Under the pieces are notes generated by a model. It saw only the letters and a program-made list of their open reading frames with translations, was not told the origin of the DNA and searched no databases. A stretch of 47,332 nt of DNA from Paracraurococcus ruber. GTDB lineage: Bacteria; Pseudomonadota; Alphaproteobacteria; Acetobacterales; Acetobacteraceae. A program made the position numbers and the translations under genes. This document shows positions 7,829-16,781 of this stretch, one piece after another. The stretch is taken from contig NZ_SMOA01000020.1 in the NCBI RefSeq assembly GCF_004353985.1, positions 1-47,332 of the forward strand, in the 5' to 3' direction. The first letter of the stretch is position 1, and each line of letters begins with the position of its first letter.

Positions 7829-9037
7829 ATGACGCTCACCCGCTCGGACTTCCTCAAGGCCATGGCCGGGCTCCCGGTCCTCGGGAGCCTGCCGGCCCGC
7901 GCGCAGGGCCAGGCGCAGCCCTTCCGCATCGGGATCGTGGAGGACCTGTCGGGCACCTATTCGGGCAATGGCGGTCCCAACACCGTGCTTGCGACGCGCA
8001 TGGCGGTCGAGGATTTCGGCGGCAGCGTCCTCGGTCGGCCGATCGAGGTGGTCGCCGTGGACCACCAGACCAAGCCCGACCTGGGATCCAGCCTGGCGCG
8101 GCAACTGGTGGACCAGCGCGGCGCCTCCGCGCTCATGCTCGGCGGCTCCAGCGCGGTCGGGCTGGCGGTGCAGAATTTCGCCCGGGAGCGGAAGGTCAGC
8201 ACGCTCGTCACCGGCAACTACGCGGCGTCCTTCTCCGGCCGTGCCTGCTCCCCCTATGCCACGCAATGGGCGGTCTCGACCGGCGAACTCGCCGGCGCCA
8301 TCGCGGAAGGCGTGGTGAAGGCCGGCGGCAACAAGTGGTTCCTGCTGGTGGTGGACTATGCCTTCGGGCACGACCTGGCGAATGACGCGACCCGCGCCGT
8401 GCAGGCGGTGGGAGGCAATGTGGTGGGCCAGGTCCGGCACCCGCTGGCGACCGCCGACATGTCGGCGCCGTTGCTGCAGGCCCGCGCCTCCGGCGCCAAT
8501 GTCGTGGCACTGGCGAATGCCGGGCCGGACCTCGTGAACTCGGTCAAACAGGCGAAGGAATACGGCATCCGCAATGTCACGGCGATGCTGGTCTTCGTGA
8601 ACAACGTGGTTGCGATGGGGCTCGACACGGCGCAGGGCCTGCGCTTCGCGGTGAACTGGTACTGGGACCTGAACGACGCGACGCGGGGCTTCGCCCGGCG
8701 GATGATGGCGCGCAACGGCAATGTCGTGCCCGATATGGGCCATGTGATGGGATACATCTCGACCCTGCACTACCTGCAGGCGGTGGCGAAGGTCGGGTCC
8801 GACGATGCCGCATCGGTGAACCGGGCGATGCGCGACCTGCCCTTCACCGACGGCATGCTCAGCAACCCCCGCATCCAGGTGAATGGGCGCGTGGTCAGCG
8901 ACCTCTACCTGGCCGAGGTGAAGCGCCCAGCCGAGTCCCGCTCGGCCGCCGACCTGTACCGCATTGTCGAGACCATCCCCGGCGACAAGCTGTTCCTGCC
9001 GGCGGAGAGGAGCGGCTGCGTCCTGCAGACGACCTGA
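7829..9037 (+). CDS. branched-chain amino acid-type ABC transporter substrate-binding protein
   Basis: A 402-residue periplasmic binding protein of the LivJ/Peripla_BP_6 type. Residues 1-25 are a signal with a Tat-like or Sec pattern (TRSDFLKAMAGLPVLGSLPARA) and Ala cleavage site. The mature part begins with FRIGIVEDLSGTYSGNGGPN and continues with the two alternating alpha/beta lobes. Such proteins bind amino acids, amides, short-chain or aromatic acids for Liv-type ABC importers. No permease or ATPase gene follows, so it must use a transporter encoded elsewhere or act as a sensor. The start is set by GGAG nine bases before ATG. The divergent LysR gene and the nearby catabolic operon suggest that it delivers the operon's substrate. 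Confidence 0.9.
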   Translation: MTLTRSDFLKAMAGLPVLGSLPARAQGQAQPFRIGIVEDLSGTYSGNGGPNTVLATRMAVEDFGGSVLGRPIEVVAVDHQTKPDLGSSLARQLVDQRGASALMLGGSSAVGLAVQNFARERKVSTLVTGNYAASFSGRACSPYATQWAVSTGELAGAIAEGVVKAGGNKWFLLVVDYAFGHDLANDATRAVQAVGGNVVGQVRHPLATADMSAPLLQARASGANVVALANAGPDLVNSVKQAKEYGIRNVTAMLVFVNNVVAMGLDTAQGLRFAVNWYWDLNDATRGFARRMMARNGNVVPDMGHVMGYISTLHYLQAVAKVGSDDAASVNRAMRDLPFTDGMLSNPRIQVNGRVVSDLYLAEVKRPAESRSAADLYRIVETIPGDKLFLPAERSGCVLQTT

Positions 9038-10015
9038 TCCAGTCCTCTGGCCGTATCGCCCTTCGGCGCGCGCCGGCTTCGGAGGGACGATGCTCGCCTG
9101 CCCGGCCGACGCAGGCCGGCGTGCCGGTGCGTGCCTCGAGGAGTGCGACTATGCCTCGCCGGGGCGTGGCAGCGGCAGCGCCGTGCCACCCGGCGCCGCC
9201 GGGGATGCTCAGGCGTCGCGCCCAAGGCCCGGCCGGCGCGACGACGACATGCTGACCGGCATGCCATGCCTGCCCGGGTCGGGGCCGAAGGTCGCCTCCC
9301 GGGCCGATGGCATCCGGCGCGCCGGTCCGGCAGCCCCGATGCCTCACGATGCCACCATCGATCGGCCCGGCTTCGCCATGGGCCGGCGATCCTGGTCGGG
9401 GCGCCATCCTGCTCGGCGTCCTCTGCTCTGGACCCCGCTCGACGGCGCCCGGGGTGGCCCGACCGAAGGTGCCGCGGGGCGTGATCCATCCGACCAACGA
9501 TCGGCGAGCCCTCGCGACAGGCACGTTTTCGTCAAAAGGGTCGGCGTCACGCCGGGACGCCACGCGGCCAGTGACCGGCGCCCGGGCAGGGTAGCCAAGC
9601 CAGGACCCTGATTGATTCCTGCCGCGGTGATGGATCTGTCCATCCCGCCCCGGACGCCCTTCCTGTAGCCCTCGCCGCAGTCCGTCCGGCGCGAAGCCAT
9701 CCCGTGCCCGCGTCGCCGCGCGGCAGCCACCCCTGGGCCGGGCGAACACGGGATCAAGATGGGCACCGCCTGCCGCTTGCCGTCACGGCGGATTGGGCGC
9801 CGCGCTCCCGGCATGATGGGCTCCGGCGAACCTGATGCGCCGATATCCGCCCTCGGCCGACGGGGGCGGGTCGCCGGTCGAAAGAGGCACCGGCCGACTC
9901 CTCGATCCGCACCGCTTGGAACACCTTCCGCAGCGGTTCGAAGAAATCGGATTTCGTTCTTCTGTGCGCGGCGTGCCGAAAAATGGCTCCCCTGCCCGGA
10001 GAGGACCAGGTCGAC
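9038..10015. other. 978-bp gene-poor interval before the subtilase
   Basis: No frame here looks like protein: all open frames are Arg/Ala/Pro/Gly-rich translations without domain patterns. The only local structure I note is an inverted repeat GAAATC-G-GATTTC at 9943-9955, nested in GAAGAA...TTCTTC, about 60 bp before the subtilase start. It could be an operator or leader hairpin. No tRNA, IS ends or direct repeats were recognised. Confidence 0.5.
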
Positions 10016-11899
10016 ATGCCTCTGCTCCCTACCGATCCCTATCTGGCCACTGGAAAGCAGTGGAACCTCGGCGCGGGAAAGGCCGGCATCAATGCCGTCG
10101 GCGCCTGGACGTTCGGCTACACCGGCGCCGGCATCCGCGTTGCAGTGATCGACAATGGCTTCAATCTCGACAATGCGGACCTCGCGCATTTCGATCGCGC
10201 GGCCAGCTACGACGCCTATGCCGGCGGCAGCGACATCTACGCAGCATCGTCGCATGGCACCGCGGTCGCCAATGTGCTGGGGGCTGCCGCCGATGGCACC
10301 GGCATGGTCGGGGTGGCCTACGACACCACGATGGTCGGCGTGAAGCTCACCTTCGGGGCAGGCATGGCGCAGTACTACCGGGCACTCGACCACGCCTGGA
10401 ACACCGCCGACATCACCAGCATGTCCTGGACCTTCGGCGCCTGGGGCGATCGCGGCCTGCTGGACAGCAACCTCTACCAGGGCACCGCCTTCGCACGGAA
10501 CGGCTATGGTGAGATCTGGGTCGTCGGTGCCGGCAATGAGCGCGCGGCAGGCGACAACATCAACCTCCACGCCTTCCAGAGCTCGCAATACGTGATGGCG
10601 GTCGGGTCCACGGACATCAACGGCAGGGTCTCCGCCTTCTCCACGCCCGGCGTCGCCCTGCATGTCGTAGCCCCGGCCGAGACCATCGTGACCTCCTGGG
10701 ACACGGCCATCGGAACCGGGACGGGCACCTCCTTCGCCGCCCCGACGGTCAGCGGCGTCGCGGCTCTCATGCTGCAGGCCAACCGCTACCTGTCCTGGCG
10801 CGCGGTGCAGGACATCATCGGCCTGACGGCCCACAAGACCGATGCCGCCGATGCCAACTACCTGATCAACCACGCCCGCGACTGGAATGGCGGCGGCATG
10901 CACCACAGCGCGGATTACGGCTTCGGCCTGGTCGACGCCGGCGCAGCGGTGCGGCTGGCGGAGGCCTATGTCAGCAGCTACTGGGGCAATCCCTATCCCG
11001 GCATTTCCCGGAGCGTGGGCGCAACCCTGAAGGCGGACTTCGCCGATACCGCCATCTTCAGCGGCATGCGGGTCGAGAAGGCGATGCTGACCATCAGCCT
11101 GGGGTCGAATGATTGGGGCGACTATCGGATCAGCCTGGTCAGCGCGCAGGGAACCGAGAGCGTCCTGATCGACCATGCCCTGGTCAACGCGTCCACGGGC
11201 ACCGTCTGGACCTTCACGTCCGAACAATTCTGGGGTGAGGACGCGGCCGGCGGATGGACCGTGAAGATCCATGACCACGACACGGCGGACACGACCGTGC
11301 TGAAGTCCTGGTCGCTCCGCCTGTCGGGCGAAAACTATGGTCCCGACACCCAGTATGTCTTCACCGACGAGTTGTCGGCCATGCTGAAGGCCGATCCTGC
11401 ACGCGGGATCATCAAGGATGCCGGCACCGGCTATGACACGCTGAACTTCTCCGCCGTGTCCGGAAAGCTGGCATTCAGCCTGGCGCTCGGCGGCACCCTG
11501 ACCAATGCGGACGGATCGGTCGCGTCGCTGTCCATCAGCGGCGGGACCGCCATCGAGAACCTGTTCGGCGGGGCCGGCGATGACAGCCTGAGCGGCACTT
11601 CGGCGAACAACGTCATCCGCGGTGGCTATGGCAACGACACGATGTCCGGCTCCGGCGGCAACGACATTTTCGTCGAGGGCCGGAATTCCGGACGCGACGT
11701 GATCATGGACTTCTCGGCCGGCGACAAGGTCTGGCTGACCGATGGGGTCGGCCTTTCCGCCATATCCGGGAAGATCGCGTATCTCTCCGATGGCTCGATG
11801 GTGCTGTCGGGCAGCGGCTATCTCTGGAAGGCGACCGATTTCACGCAGGTCAGCGACTGGTTGCACAAGCTGCCCCATTCGGACTCGCCCTTCGCCTGA
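10016..11899 (+). CDS. S8 subtilisin-like serine protease with P domain and RTX repeats
   Basis: The 627-residue protein has a catalytic domain of about 25-320 with Asp46 (AVIDNGF), His80 (SSHGTAVAN), oxyanion Asn174 (GAGNERA) and Ser239 (GTSFAAPTVSG). A proprotein-convertase P domain of about 330-440 follows. RTX-type calcium repeats near 518-550 (GGAGDDSLSG, GGYGNDTMSG) precede the C-terminal tail. There is no N-terminal signal peptide and no obvious propeptide: the catalytic domain starts almost at once. With the RTX repeats, this fits export by a type I secretion system through a C-terminal signal. The start at 10016 follows GGAGAGGA; an ATG 11 codons earlier lacks such a site. No ABC/MFP/TolC exporter genes lie nearby. 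Codon use is visibly less G+C-extreme than in neighbours, and long gene-poor flanks may reflect transfer. Confidence 0.93.
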   Translation: MPLLPTDPYLATGKQWNLGAGKAGINAVGAWTFGYTGAGIRVAVIDNGFNLDNADLAHFDRAASYDAYAGGSDIYAASSHGTAVANVLGAAADGTGMVGVAYDTTMVGVKLTFGAGMAQYYRALDHAWNTADITSMSWTFGAWGDRGLLDSNLYQGTAFARNGYGEIWVVGAGNERAAGDNINLHAFQSSQYVMAVGSTDINGRVSAFSTPGVALHVVAPAETIVTSWDTAIGTGTGTSFAAPTVSGVAALMLQANRYLSWRAVQDIIGLTAHKTDAADANYLINHARDWNGGGMHHSADYGFGLVDAGAAVRLAEAYVSSYWGNPYPGISRSVGATLKADFADTAIFSGMRVEKAMLTISLGSNDWGDYRISLVSAQGTESVLIDHALVNASTGTVWTFTSEQFWGEDAAGGWTVKIHDHDTADTTVLKSWSLRLSGENYGPDTQYVFTDELSAMLKADPARGIIKDAGTGYDTLNFSAVSGKLAFSLALGGTLTNADGSVASLSISGGTAIENLFGGAGDDSLSGTSANNVIRGGYGNDTMSGSGGNDIFVEGRNSGRDVIMDFSAGDKVWLTDGVGLSAISGKIAYLSDGSMVLSGSGYLWKATDFTQVSDWLHKLPHSDSPFA

Positions 11900-12538
11900 T
11901 GCGCCGGCCGCCGGGCAATGCCACCATGCCCATCCCGGCCAGGGCGGCTTACCCGCCGGCCGGAGCGGGCCGCTCAGCCTGCGGGTGCCTGAGGGTGTTG
12001 TCGTCCCGCCTGCGGGCGGGGCTTCGGGACGATCGAACGCGCTGCAGGCGGCAGTGCGTCATGGCGGCGGCGCGCTTCGGGTTAGGCGCGTCGCGGGCAG
12101 TCCGTCGTCGCGCCGTGACGCGCTCGATCGGAGAACCCTCCTGGCGATGCGCCGCTCCAGCCAGGCGCTGGACAGACTGAGTCCCGACCGGCAGCAGCGC
12201 CCTGCGGAAGGGGACGCTGGCGGAGATGGCTGGGATGGTGGGGGCTGCGGGCATCGCGGCAACCCGGCGCGCCGCCGCGAGACGCGGCGGCCGCCTGGCC
12301 ATGGGTCGGGCCGGGCAGCCAGGCCGCGGCGCCCCCCGTCCCGCGACCTGGGCACCGGCACGCCCGGCCGCTTGCCCTCGCCTTGAAGGCGACCGCGTCG
12401 CGCACCGATCGCGCGGCGACGAATATCGGCACTTCGCTCCGGACGACGGCGCAGGGATCAGGGATCGGTCGGCCGCCATGCGCCAAGGCGGGCTGGTGCA
12501 TCGCGCCACGTCCCGCCTCGCCGGGCCGGTCGCCGGCA
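11900..12538. other. 639-bp gene-poor interval after the subtilase
   Basis: No credible coding frame. At 12001-12032 an 8-bp perfect dyad, TCGTCCCG...CGGGACGA, encloses a second short dyad (CCGCC/GGCGG). It could fold as a stem about 100 bp after the protease stop, but no T-run follows, so I do not call it a terminator. Nothing else recognised. Confidence 0.5.
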
Positions 12539-13591
12539 TCACATATCGGCGCGCACCAGCACGACCCCTTCGGGACGCAGGGCGGCCCGCGCGTCGTCAC
12601 CGGCCTGCCAGGTCGGTCCGGCACTCGGCATGATGGCCAGCAGGTCGCCGATCGGCGTGGCAAGCCGGTACTCGATCTGCGCGCCCATATAGGTCGCGCG
12701 GCGGACTGCCGCCGGCAGCGGGCCATCCTGTGCAAGGCGCACGGCCTCGGGACGAAGGATCAGGTCGCAGGGCCCCATGGGCAGGCCGCGGTGCGGCAGC
12801 CGCATTTGCAGGGGACCAGCCGCGACCGTCGCCAGCGGCCCCTCGATCGCCTCGATCATGCCGCGAACATGGTTCGCCTCGCCCATGAAGGTGGCGACGA
12901 ACACGGTATCCGGTTGGACGTAGAGTTCCATCGGCGTGCCCGCCTGCGCGATCCCGGCATTGCGCATGACGACGATGCGGTCGGACACCGCCAGCGCCTC
13001 GCCCTGGTCATGCGTGACATAGACCACCGTGACGCCCAGCCGCTGCTGCAGCGCCCGGATGTCGTCCCGCATCGACCGTCGCAGCCGGGCATCCAGGTTC
13101 GACAGGGGCTCGTCGAACAGCAGCACCTCCGGCTCCAGGACCAGGGCCCGGGCGAGCGCCACGCGCTGCTGCTGGCCGCCCGACATCTCGAAGGTCTGGC
13201 GCGGGCCGAAGCCCGGCAGGCCGACGCCGTCCAGCGCCGCTTCCGCGCGCCGCGCCGCCGCCCGACGCGACAGGCCGGAGGAGACCAGCCCATAGGCGAC
13301 ATTCTCCAGCACCGTCATGTGCGGGAAGAGCGCATAGGACTGGAAGACCATGGAGACGTTCCGCTCACCCGGCGGCAGGTCGGTGACGTCGCGCCCGCCG
13401 ATCAGGATGCGGCCCTCGCTCGGGGCCTCCAGCCCGGCGATCATGCGCAGCAGCGTGGTCTTGCCGCAACCGGAAGGACCCAGCAGCGTGACCAGGGTGC
13501 CGCCCTCCACCACCAGGTCGAGCGGCTTCACCGCCTGCACCGTGCCGTAGCGCTTGCCGATGCCGCGGAACTCGATGCGGGCGGGGGTCAT
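12539..13591 (-). CDS. ABC importer ATP-binding protein (FbpC/PotA-type)
   Basis: A 350-residue CUT-type ATPase. Walker A GPSGCGKTT is at 38-46, Q-loop VFQSYALFP at 82-90, ABC signature MSGGQ at 136-140, Walker B VLLFDEP at 156-162, and the switch His is in YVTHDQGEAL. About 110 C-terminal residues form the TOBE regulatory domain typical of iron, polyamine, sugar and 2-aminoethylphosphonate importers. It energises the fused permease whose stop overlaps its ATG (ATGA). It is the last gene of the receptor-receptor-permease-ATPase operon. Sequence alone does not decide between ferric iron and organophosphate substrates; see the Pho-box-like site upstream of the operon. Confidence 0.93.
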   Translation of the reverse strand: MTPARIEFRGIGKRYGTVQAVKPLDLVVEGGTLVTLLGPSGCGKTTLLRMIAGLEAPSEGRILIGGRDVTDLPPGERNVSMVFQSYALFPHMTVLENVAYGLVSSGLSRRAAARRAEAALDGVGLPGFGPRQTFEMSGGQQQRVALARALVLEPEVLLFDEPLSNLDARLRRSMRDDIRALQQRLGVTVVYVTHDQGEALAVSDRIVVMRNAGIAQAGTPMELYVQPDTVFVATFMGEANHVRGMIEAIEGPLATVAAGPLQMRLPHRGLPMGPCDLILRPEAVRLAQDGPLPAAVRRATYMGAQIEYRLATPIGDLLAIMPSAGPTWQAGDDARAALRPEGVVLVRADM

Positions 13592-15768
13592 GCGCGGCCG
13601 GCCACGGGGGCGGCGACCACCGGCGCCCGGCGGCCCAGGCGACGCTGCCCGACCAGCAGCTGGATCAGCGCGATGGCGCCCGCCATCAGCAGGATCAGCA
13701 CGGCGCAATAGGCGATCGCCAGGCCGTAATCGCCGTTGATGACGCGGTTGATGATGAAGACGGTCGCCATCTCATGCTCCGCCGAGACCAGGAAGATGGC
13801 GGCCGAGACGGTCGTCATCGCCCGCACGAAGGAATAGACCAGCGCCGTCACGATGGCGGGCCGCAGCAGCGGCAATACCACCGTGCGCAGCACGCGGAAG
13901 GTGGACGCGCGCAGGGTCAGCGCCGCCTCGTCCAGCGAGCGGTCGATCTGGCTCATCGCCGCCACGCCGGTCCGGACGCCGACCGGCAGGTTGCGGAAGA
14001 CGAAGCAGGCGACGAGGATCACGGCGGTGCCGGTGATCTCCAGCGGCGGGATGTTGTAGGTGAGGATGTAGGCCACGCCGATCACCGTGCCCGGCACCGC
14101 GAAGGTGAGCATCACCGCGAATTCCAGCGCGGTCCGGCCAGGGAAGCGGTGGCGCGACAGGATCCAGGCCGCGAGAAGCCCGAGAAGCGCGGTCAGTGGC
14201 GCGGCGATGGCCGCCAGCTCGACGGTCGTCGCCAGCGACGACCAGGCGCCGCCGGTGAAGAGCAGCCTGCCATCCGCCGTCCGTTCCAGCGCGAAGGCGC
14301 GCAGCAGGTGGGACAGGGTCGGCGTCCAGTCGCGCCCCCAGACGCGGACGAAGCCGCCGGCCAGCGCCATGGCGTAGACCGTGACGGTCAGCGTCGCCCA
14401 GGGCAGCGCGACGCCGTGGCAGAGCCGGCGGACCAGGGGCGGCAGCGGCGCCGGGATGCCGGCATCGCCCTTGCCGGTCATCGAGACATAGGAGCGCCGC
14501 CCCAGCACCGCCCGCTGCAGCAGGAAGGCGCCGAGCGCCAGCGCCAGCATCACGCCGGCCAGCGCCGCGGCGCGGCCGAAATCCTGCTGCGCGCCGACCA
14601 CCGCGAAGAAGATCTCCGTCGACAGCACGCCGGTCGAGCCGCCGAGGATGATCGGGTTGCCGAAATCCGCCAGGCTTTCCACGAACACCACCAGCCAGGC
14701 ATTGGCCAGGCCCGGCCGCATCAGCGGCAGGGTCACCGTGCGGAAGCCGCGCAGGCGGCTGGCGCGCAGGACCTGGCTGGCTTCCTCCATGGTCGGCGAC
14801 ACGCCCTCCACCACGCCGATCAGCACCAGGAAGGCGGTGGGGGTGAAGGAGAAGACCTGCGCCAGCAGCATGCCGTCGAAGCCGTAGATCCAGCGGCCGA
14901 GCTGCAGGCCGAACCAGGCATCCGCCGCCTGGTTGACGAGGCCGGAGCGGCCGAAGATCAGGATCAGCCCAAGCCCGATGACGAAGGGCGGGGTGATGAT
15001 CGGCAGCACGGTCAGCAGCCGCAGCGCCCGCCGGGCCGGGAAGCCGGTGCGCGTCACCACCAGCGCGAAGCAGAGGCCGAGCGCGGTCGCGGCCGTCGCG
15101 GTGGAGATGCCGAGCAGCAGGGTGTTCCAGAACACGCCGCAGCCGCCGCCCGCGAGGCAGCCCAGTCCCCAGATGCGGCGATCGGCGATGCGCTCGCCCA
15201 GCGCGGCCCAGGCCGGCAGGTCCTCCCGCGGGGTCAGCACCTGCGCCAGCATGGTCGTGACCGGCCAGGCAGTGAAGACGAGGATGCAGAGCGCGAGCAG
15301 CCCGACCCCGCCGGCGACGAAGCGGTCGCCGCGGAACAGCCCGCGCCGCGCCAGCCCGCCGGTCAGCAGGAAGAGGAAGCCGAGCAGCGTCACCGTGCCG
15401 CCGAGGCCGATGCCGAATTGCCGGTCCTCCAGCGGCCCGAAGGCGCCTTCCAGCCAGGCCCAGCGCCAGCCCTGCACGCCGATGGCAAGGCCCTGGCCGA
15501 TGACGGCGGCAAGGCCGAGCGCGCCGGCCGCCACCTGCCAGCCGGCGGCGCCGCGCAGCCCGGGCAGCGCCAGGATCAGCGCCGCCGACACCGGCCAGAA
15601 CCACCAGCGGCCATGCGCCACGGCCTGCCAGAGCGCCGATGCCGCCTCGGCATCCTCCGCCCCCCAGGCCCACAGGCCGGCCAGGGTGACGCCGTCCTGC
15701 TGCATGTTCCAGGGCAGCAGGGCGGTGCCGAGCAGCGCCGCCAGCCAGCAGGGGATGGGCCCGCGCAT
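13588..15768 (-). CDS. fused two-domain ABC importer permease (AfuB/FbpB-type)
   Basis: The 726-residue inner-membrane protein contains two BPD_transp_1 permease domains in one chain. Each has an EAA-type loop: MEEASQVLRASRLRGFRTV in the first half and LDEAALTLRASTFRVLRTV in the second. About 180 N-terminal residues add several further hydrophobic segments. Fused permeases of the FbpB or 2-aminoethylphosphonate type are usually about 550 residues; the length here is nearer the roughly 690-residue AfuB, whose system imports hexose phosphates in Actinobacillus. Start and stop overlap both neighbours (TGATG and ATGA), so the operon is translationally coupled. The N-terminal extension may pair with the receptors or be a transport-independent membrane module. 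Confidence 0.92.
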   Translation of the reverse strand: MRGPIPCWLAALLGTALLPWNMQQDGVTLAGLWAWGAEDAEAASALWQAVAHGRWWFWPVSAALILALPGLRGAAGWQVAAGALGLAAVIGQGLAIGVQGWRWAWLEGAFGPLEDRQFGIGLGGTVTLLGFLFLLTGGLARRGLFRGDRFVAGGVGLLALCILVFTAWPVTTMLAQVLTPREDLPAWAALGERIADRRIWGLGCLAGGGCGVFWNTLLLGISTATAATALGLCFALVVTRTGFPARRALRLLTVLPIITPPFVIGLGLILIFGRSGLVNQAADAWFGLQLGRWIYGFDGMLLAQVFSFTPTAFLVLIGVVEGVSPTMEEASQVLRASRLRGFRTVTLPLMRPGLANAWLVVFVESLADFGNPIILGGSTGVLSTEIFFAVVGAQQDFGRAAALAGVMLALALGAFLLQRAVLGRRSYVSMTGKGDAGIPAPLPPLVRRLCHGVALPWATLTVTVYAMALAGGFVRVWGRDWTPTLSHLLRAFALERTADGRLLFTGGAWSSLATTVELAAIAAPLTALLGLLAAWILSRHRFPGRTALEFAVMLTFAVPGTVIGVAYILTYNIPPLEITGTAVILVACFVFRNLPVGVRTGVAAMSQIDRSLDEAALTLRASTFRVLRTVVLPLLRPAIVTALVYSFVRAMTTVSAAIFLVSAEHEMATVFIINRVINGDYGLAIAYCAVLILLMAGAIALIQLLVGQRRLGRRAPVVAAPVAGRA

Positions 15769-16781
15769 CAGCGCGGCAGGGCGCCGATCTCGCGGTCCCA
15801 GCGTTCCAGGATCCGCCGCCGCATCCGTGCCTCGCCATAGGTGGCGACGTCGTAGTCCACCAGCCTGATCCTGGTGATGTCTGGGATGCGCGGGTCCGGC
15901 GCTGCGCCCCGGTGCGCCGGCACATGGTACTGGTTGGCCTTCAGGCCGATATCCATCGCCGCCGGCGTCAGGTACCAGTCCACGAAGCGCCGCGCCTGCG
16001 CCAGGTTGCGCGCGCCGCGGATGATGGACAGGCAGGCCACCTCGTAGCTCGTCCCTTCCTCGGGGTAGGTGATGCCGACCGGGAAGCCCTGCTGCACCAG
16101 GCTTTCCGTTTCCATGTTGAAGGACACGGCGATCGCCGTCTCGCCCCGCGCCACCGCCTGCACCGGCGCGGCGCCAGAGCGGGTATAGGCATTCACGTTG
16201 CGGTTCAGCTCGCGCAGATAGGCGAAGGCCCGGTCCTCGTCCCAGAGCTGGATGAGGCCGGCAATGATCGTGTAGGCGGTGCCGGAGGAATTCGGGTTCG
16301 GCAGCTGGATCTCGCCGCGATAGGCGGGCTTCAGCAGGTCCGCCCAGCTCTGCGGCACCGGCAGGTTGCGCCGCGCCAGCACCTCCCGGTTGAAGACCAG
16401 GCCGATGGCGCCGGTGGACACGCCGACGCACATGCCCTTGGCCATGGCATGGACCTTCTGCGCCCAGGGCTGCAGCTCCGCCATGTTCGGGGATGCGTAG
16501 GCCTGCAGCAGGCCCTGCTCGGCCGCGGTCAGGTGGGTCTCGGCAGACCCGCCGAACCAGATATCGGTGCGCGGGTTCTGCGCCTCGGCCCGCAGCTGCG
16601 CCAGGATCTCGCCGGAGGATTTCCGCGCCATGGAGACGCGGATGCCGGTGTCGCGCTGGAAGCCGGCGGCGATCGCCTCGCACCAGTCGGCGGCGGGGGC
16701 ACAGAGCATGTTGAGGCTGCCCTGCGCCGTGGCGGGCAGGGACGTCAGGAGGGCCAGGACGAACAGCAGGCGGTGGATCAT
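15768..16781 (-). CDS. ABC importer substrate-binding protein, second paralogue
   Basis: A 337-residue periplasmic receptor of the ferric-iron/AfuA-like class II family. A Sec signal occupies about 1-19 (LLFVLALLTSLPATAQ). The mature chain has the two-lobe pattern with QNPRTDIWFGGSAETHL near 69-83, NPNSSGTAY in the first lobe and IIRGARNLAQARRF in the second. It overlaps the next receptor gene by 4 bp (ATGA) and the permease by 1 bp. It is clearly a paralogue of the upstream receptor: the motifs IRGARNLAQARRF and ARGET are identical, and the C-terminal segments (IRLVDYD...RWDREIGA against IRLIDYD...RWEREVGA) are near-identical. The family's canonical Tyr-Tyr iron ligands are not obvious, so an oxyanion or phosphate ester ligand is plausible. 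Confidence 0.9.
   Translation of the reverse strand: MIHRLLFVLALLTSLPATAQGSLNMLCAPAADWCEAIAAGFQRDTGIRVSMARKSSGEILAQLRAEAQNPRTDIWFGGSAETHLTAAEQGLLQAYASPNMAELQPWAQKVHAMAKGMCVGVSTGAIGLVFNREVLARRNLPVPQSWADLLKPAYRGEIQLPNPNSSGTAYTIIAGLIQLWDEDRAFAYLRELNRNVNAYTRSGAAPVQAVARGETAIAVSFNMETESLVQQGFPVGITYPEEGTSYEVACLSIIRGARNLAQARRFVDWYLTPAAMDIGLKANQYHVPAHRGAAPDPRIPDITRIRLVDYDVATYGEARMRRRILERWDREIGALPR

Noticed and set aside
9344-11878. Leftward 844-codon open frame over the subtilase and its upstream gap
   Set aside because: The opposite strand has an intact catalytic triad, P domain and RTX repeats; this frame has no recognisable domain.
12001-12032. Nested dyad after the subtilase as a terminator
   Set aside because: No T-run follows and it lies about 100 bp past the stop; such dyads are common in this G+C-rich DNA.
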